From Clostridium homopropionicum DSM 5847 (GTDB taxonomy: Bacteria > Bacillota > Clostridia > Clostridiales > Clostridiaceae), in NCBI RefSeq assembly GCF_001263795.1, contig NZ_LHUR01000024.1, forward strand, positions 1 to 64,000: a stretch of DNA of 64,000 nt, in the 5' to 3' direction. This document shows, in pieces, positions 60,481 through 64,000 of this stretch; positions within the stretch are counted from its first letter, which is position 1; each line of letters begins with the position of its first letter. Position numbers and translations under genes: made by a program. Below the pieces are notes generated by a model that saw only the letters and a program-made list of their open reading frames with translations, was not told the origin of the DNA and searched no databases.

Positions 60481-61170
60481 ATGAGAATTAATAAGCTTTT
60501 TAGCAATTTAGGTATTTGTTCTAGGAAAGAAACTAATAGAATAATTGCAGAAAATAGAGTAACGGTAAATGGGCAAAGTTGTACTCCAGGTCAATGGGTA
60601 GAACTGGAAGATGTTATTCTTATTGATAATAAACCTCTTCCAGTGAAGGATAAAATTTATATTGCTCTAAATAAGCCAGTAGGCGTTACTTGCACAGCAT
60701 TAAAAAAAGTAGAAAACAATATTATTAGTTTTGTAAATCATTCAGACTACATTTTTCCTGTTGGCAGGCTAGATAAAGCATCACAAGGATTAATGCTTAT
60801 GACCAATGATGGTGATTTGTCAAACAAAATTACAAAAGCAGAAAATATGCATGAGAAGGAATATATTGTAACTGTAGATAAGCCTTTTGATGATTTGTTT
60901 ATAGAACATATGTCCAAGGGAGTAGAAATTTCTAAAGCTAAAACAAGACCTTGTATTGTCAGTAGAATTAGCGAAGATACATTCCGAATTATTTTAACTC
61001 AGGGGATTAATAAACAAATTCGCAAAATGAGTAAAGCCCTAGGTTATAAAGTTATTTTTTTAAAGAGAATTAGAATTTTGAATATAAAAATTGATGGAAT
61101 AGATCTTGGTAAGTGGCGAAATCTCTATGAGGAAGAATTATCGGAATTGAAAAGATTGGTAAATTATTAA
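60481..61170 (+). CDS. Pseudouridine synthase, RsuA/RluF family
   Basis: A 229-residue RNA-modifying enzyme. The S4 RNA-binding domain is at about 1-55 (MRINKLFSNLGICSRKETNR, RVTVNGQ). The catalytic domain has FPVGRLDKASQGLMLMTNDG, with the catalytic Asp in GRLD, and a closing TQGINKQIRKMSKALGYKV. The TQGINxQIRxM form points to the RluF side rather than RsuA. It probably modifies 23S rRNA. The ribosome-binding site GAGAGGG is 13 bases upstream, a little far. Confidence 0.9.
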   Translation: MRINKLFSNLGICSRKETNRIIAENRVTVNGQSCTPGQWVELEDVILIDNKPLPVKDKIYIALNKPVGVTCTALKKVENNIISFVNHSDYIFPVGRLDKASQGLMLMTNDGDLSNKITKAENMHEKEYIVTVDKPFDDLFIEHMSKGVEISKAKTRPCIVSRISEDTFRIILTQGINKQIRKMSKALGYKVIFLKRIRILNIKIDGIDLGKWRNLYEEELSELKRLVNY

Positions 61171-61290
61171 TAGAGTATTCATTTATGTATATCTATTTTT
61201 AATATTAGTTAGAAATTATAGTATAATAAGTGGTATAATTATAGATTAGTGTTTAGTTTATGCAGCTAAGAGAAAATGAAGGAGTATTAT

Positions 61291-63324
61291 ATGAAGCAAA
61301 ATAATTTTTTACCAATAAGTAAAGAAGATATGATAGATAGAGGCTGGGAACAGCTTGACTTTATATTTGTAACAGGGGATGCATATGTAGACCATCATAG
61401 CTTTGGAACTGCAATCATTTCAAGGGTTTTAGAAAGTGAAGGCTACAAAGTAGGAATAATACCTCAACCAAATTGGAAGGATACTGAAGATTTAAAAAAA
61501 CTGGGTAGACCTAGACTTGGTTTCTTAGTTAATGCTGGCAATATGGATTCTATGGTTAATCATTACACTGTGAGTAAAAAACTAAGGGAAAAAGACTTAT
61601 ATTCCCCAGGCGGAAAAATGGGTTTAAGACCAGATAGAGCAACAATTGTGTATTGTAATAAAATTCGAGAGGCCTTTAAGCATGTACCTATAATAATTGG
61701 AGGAATTGAAGCAAGCCTTAGAAGATTTGCTCATTATGATTATTGGAGCGATAAGGTAAGGAAATCTATTTTAGTTGACAGTGGAGCAGACTTATTAGTA
61801 TATGGAATGAGCGAAAGACAAATTGTTGAAGTAGCAAAATATATGAATGATGGATTTCAAGCACAATACATTAGACATGTACCTGGTACCTGCTATTTAG
61901 TAGATAATATTGATGAGGCATATGATTATATAGAAATACCATCTTATAAAGAGGTCTCTGAAGATAAAGTAAAATATGCAGAAGCTTTCAGAATTCAATA
62001 TGAAGAACAAGACCCTATTAGAGGGAAGGCTGTAGTGCAAAAGCATGGAGATAAGTATCTTGTACAAAATAAACCAGGAATGCCTTTGACAAGAGAAGAA
62101 TTAGATAAGGTTTATTCTTTACCTTATGCAAAGACTTACCATCCTATATATGAAAGACTTGGCGGCATACCTGCTATTGAAGAGGTGAAATTTAGTATTG
62201 TAAGCTCTAGGGGATGCTTTGGAAGCTGTTCCTTCTGCGCAATTACCTTTCATCAAGGAAGAATAGTTCAAAGTAGAAGTGAAGAATCAATAATTGAAGA
62301 AGCAAAAGAAATAACAACATTTGATGATTTTAAAGGGTATATTCATGATGTAGGTGGTCCAACTGCAAATTTTAGATATCCTGCCTGTGAAAAGCAGCTA
62401 AAAGTAGGTGCATGTAAAAACAAAAGATGCCTGCATCCGAGTCCTTGCAAAAATTTGAAAGTAAATCATAGAGAATATCTTCAACTTTTGAGAAAGCTAA
62501 GAGAATTACCTAAGGTTAAAAAGGTATTTGTACGCTCAGGTATTAGATACGATTATGTTATGGAAGATAAGGATGATACATTTTTTAATGAGCTAGTTAA
62601 GCACCATGTAAGTGGTCAGCTTAAAGTTGCACCGGAGCATATTTCCCATAAGGTACTTCACTATATGGGTAAACCTGCAGGAAAGACCTACGATAAGTTT
62701 AGAGAGAAATTTTTTAGAATAACTAAAAAGGCTAGAAAAGAACAATACATAATTCCATACTTAATGTCTAGTCATCCTGGAAGTGATCTTGCAGCTGCAA
62801 TTGAGCTGGCTGAGTATTTAAGAGATACAAATTATCAGCCAGAGCAGGTTCAAGATTTTTATCCAACTCCAGGAACGCTTTCAACAACTATGTTTTATAC
62901 TGGATTAGATCCAATGACTATGAAGGAAGTATATGTACCAAAAACTAAGGAAGAAAAGGCTATGCAAAGGGCACTGCTTCAATTTAAGGACCCTAAAAAA
63001 TATAGTTTAGTATATGATGCACTTATAAAAGCTGGTAGAGAAGATCTTATTGGTTTTGGATCAAAATGCTTAATAAAGCCGCGAGAAATAAAAAGAAGAA
63101 CAGAACGAAGTGGTGAAAACATTAAATTCAAAACTAATGTTAAAGGAAATATAAAAAATACAAGAGGAAAAGAAAAAATTTCAACTAAACAAAGTAAGGA
63201 CAGCAGTAATCGCAATAGTAAAGCAGCAGCTAAGTCTAGCAAAACTAATGGAAAATCAAATATTAAGCAAGGCAGCATAAAGAATAATAAAAGAGATAGT
63301 AGAGGCAAAACAAGAAGGAAATAA
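61291..63324 (+). CDS. YgiQ-family radical SAM protein
   Basis: A 677-residue protein. The N-terminal domain (about 20-290, [36 protein letters not shown]) precedes a radical SAM core with [20 protein letters not shown] (CxxxCxxC). [27 protein letters not shown] and [18 protein letters not shown] are YgiQ-specific. The last 70 residues are a Lys/Ser/Asn-rich basic tail that may bind nucleic acid. The reaction is uncharacterised. The ATG at 61291 follows AAGGAG; an ATG at 61276 precedes that site. Confidence 0.92.
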   Translation: MKQNNFLPISKEDMIDRGWEQLDFIFVTGDAYVDHHSFGTAIISRVLESEGYKVGIIPQPNWKDTEDLKKLGRPRLGFLVNAGNMDSMVNHYTVSKKLREKDLYSPGGKMGLRPDRATIVYCNKIREAFKHVPIIIGGIEASLRRFAHYDYWSDKVRKSILVDSGADLLVYGMSERQIVEVAKYMNDGFQAQYIRHVPGTCYLVDNIDEAYDYIEIPSYKEVSEDKVKYAEAFRIQYEEQDPIRGKAVVQKHGDKYLVQNKPGMPLTREELDKVYSLPYAKTYHPIYERLGGIPAIEEVKFSIVSSRGCFGSCSFCAITFHQGRIVQSRSEESIIEEAKEITTFDDFKGYIHDVGGPTANFRYPACEKQLKVGACKNKRCLHPSPCKNLKVNHREYLQLLRKLRELPKVKKVFVRSGIRYDYVMEDKDDTFFNELVKHHVSGQLKVAPEHISHKVLHYMGKPAGKTYDKFREKFFRITKKARKEQYIIPYLMSSHPGSDLAAAIELAEYLRDTNYQPEQVQDFYPTPGTLSTTMFYTGLDPMTMKEVYVPKTKEEKAMQRALLQFKDPKKYSLVYDALIKAGREDLIGFGSKCLIKPREIKRRTERSGENIKFKTNVKGNIKNTRGKEKISTKQSKDSSNRNSKAAAKSSKTNGKSNIKQGSIKNNKRDSRGKTRRK

Positions 63325-63510
63325 CAATTTGATTTTATATCATACTATGAAATTGGGAAGTAAAAGATATAAACCTTGTAGATACTAATTGAAAAAGTAA
63401 TAAAAACTATTAAAATATATTATAATTAGAAAAATTATGTTTCAGAATTCAACATAATACAGTATACTAAAAATAGAATTATAAATTAAAAAATTTGGAG
63501 GTGCAACATT

Positions 63511-64000
63511 ATTAATAAACAAATTACAATGAATGAAGACATTAAGGAAAAAGAGATTAGATTGTTAGATGGGGAAGAAAGCAGCATAGTTAATACAAAA
63601 GATGCTTTAAAGCTTGCAGAAGAGAGAGAATTAGATTTAGTAATGATTTCTCCAACAGCAAATCCGCCTGTATGCAGAATAATGGATTATAATAAATTCC
63701 TATATGAGCAATCAAAAAAGCAAAAGGAAAACAAGAAGAACCAAAAGATCGTTGACACAAAAGAAATAAGACTTAGCCCAACTATTGAAGAGCATGACAT
63801 AGAGGTTAAGGCTAAAAACGCTAGGAAGTTTTTAGAGGATGAGAATAAAGTTAAAGTAACTATAAGATTTAGGGGAAGACAGAATAATTATACTAACTTA
63901 GGGGAGAAGGTATTTCAGTTATTTCTTTCTAAAGTAGGTGATTCAGGTATTGTGGAAAAACCAGCCAAGCTTGAAGGAAATAATATGATAATGATATTAG
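63511..64000 (+). CDS. infC: Translation initiation factor IF-3 (3' end beyond window)
   Basis: The frame from 63511 reads [63 protein letters not shown] and [11 protein letters not shown], the IF-3 N- and C-domain signatures. The start is an ATT, with GGAGGTG seven bases upstream. This is the special infC start that lets IF-3 control its own translation. An ATG at 63529 would be six codons inside the conserved N terminus. About 163 codons are present; the final codons and any rpmI/rplT lie outside. A short TTATGTT/AACATAA hairpin is at 63435-63457; no classical leader terminator is recognised. Confidence 0.94.
   Translation, partial: MNKQITMNEDIKEKEIRLLDGEESSIVNTKDALKLAEERELDLVMISPTANPPVCRIMDYNKFLYEQSKKQKENKKNQKIVDTKEIRLSPTIEEHDIEVKAKNARKFLEDENKVKVTIRFRGRQNNYTNLGEKVFQLFLSKVGDSGIVEKPAKLEGNNMIMIL

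Overview
The window looks like a chromosomal segment of a low-GC, anaerobic, spore-former-type Firmicute, most likely Clostridium sensu stricto or a close relative. The evidence is strongly AT-rich DNA, strong AGGAGG/GGTGAT ribosome-binding sites, clostridial gene content (XRE-TPR regulators, MurT/GatD, DUF3006 behind a ComEC-like hydrolase, CASTOR-type ACT protein) and a tungsten-type aldehyde:ferredoxin oxidoreductase. I see no rRNA, tRNA or CRISPR array. The species cannot be named from the sequence alone.

Layout. 0-0.8 kb is a decayed accessory patch: the 3' end of a group II intron, then a frameshifted MNT nucleotidyltransferase and an internally deleted HEPN partner (a dead toxin-antitoxin pair). 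0.9-4.5 kb holds two secreted proteins, the second with about nine repeats of roughly 75 residues. 4.6-9.8 kb: galE, two metallo-beta-lactamase-fold hydrolases, DUF3006, and an Amt ammonium transporter. 10-17 kb: two paralogous membrane-anchored DUF2140/YpmS-like proteins on either side of a VanZ protein, a large c-di-GMP sensor (SBP-PAS-PAS-GGDEF-EAL) and galU. 17-27 kb: mntP-like, ssb, pepF, an HD-GYP protein, a rhomboid protease, an ftsH paralogue, a DUF1232 protein and RNase H. 27-33 kb: a YtxH-like peptide, tandem XRE-TPR regulators and clpB. 33-43 kb: cell-envelope genes (polysaccharide deacetylase, gatD/murT, capA), a TPR protein, a REP-associated Y1 transposase, a PHP phosphoesterase and a YdcF-like protein.

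43.1-55.9 kb is the most coherent block, an apparent tungsten cofactor/AOR island on one strand: tupABC (tungstate uptake), mogA, moeA, a moeA fused to a periplasmic-binding-like domain, moaA, moaC, a MOSC protein, a sigma54-dependent activator, aor, moaD and a moeB/thiF-like activator. The aor gene has a near-consensus -24/-12 promoter preceded by repeated TGGAAC half-sites, so the neighbouring activator probably controls it. moaE is not seen in the window.

55.9-64 kb holds accessory and housekeeping genes: an ACT protein, a YdcZ-type DMT pair divergent from a YeiL-like Crp/Fnr regulator with an 18-bp perfect palindrome between them, GNATs, GrpB, a truncated YfcE-type phosphoesterase, a Dabb protein, an RluF-type pseudouridine synthase, YgiQ, and infC (ATT start) running off the end.

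Interspersed repeats are notable. One family has the core GGGGACAGTTCTCA; it flanks the Y1 transposase in inverted orientation, serves as the clpB terminator and sits in frame inside the DUF1232 gene. A second family has the core GGTGCC(T/A)GGCACCGGAGAA. Two larger composite palindromic elements lie near 18.1 and 22.9 kb.
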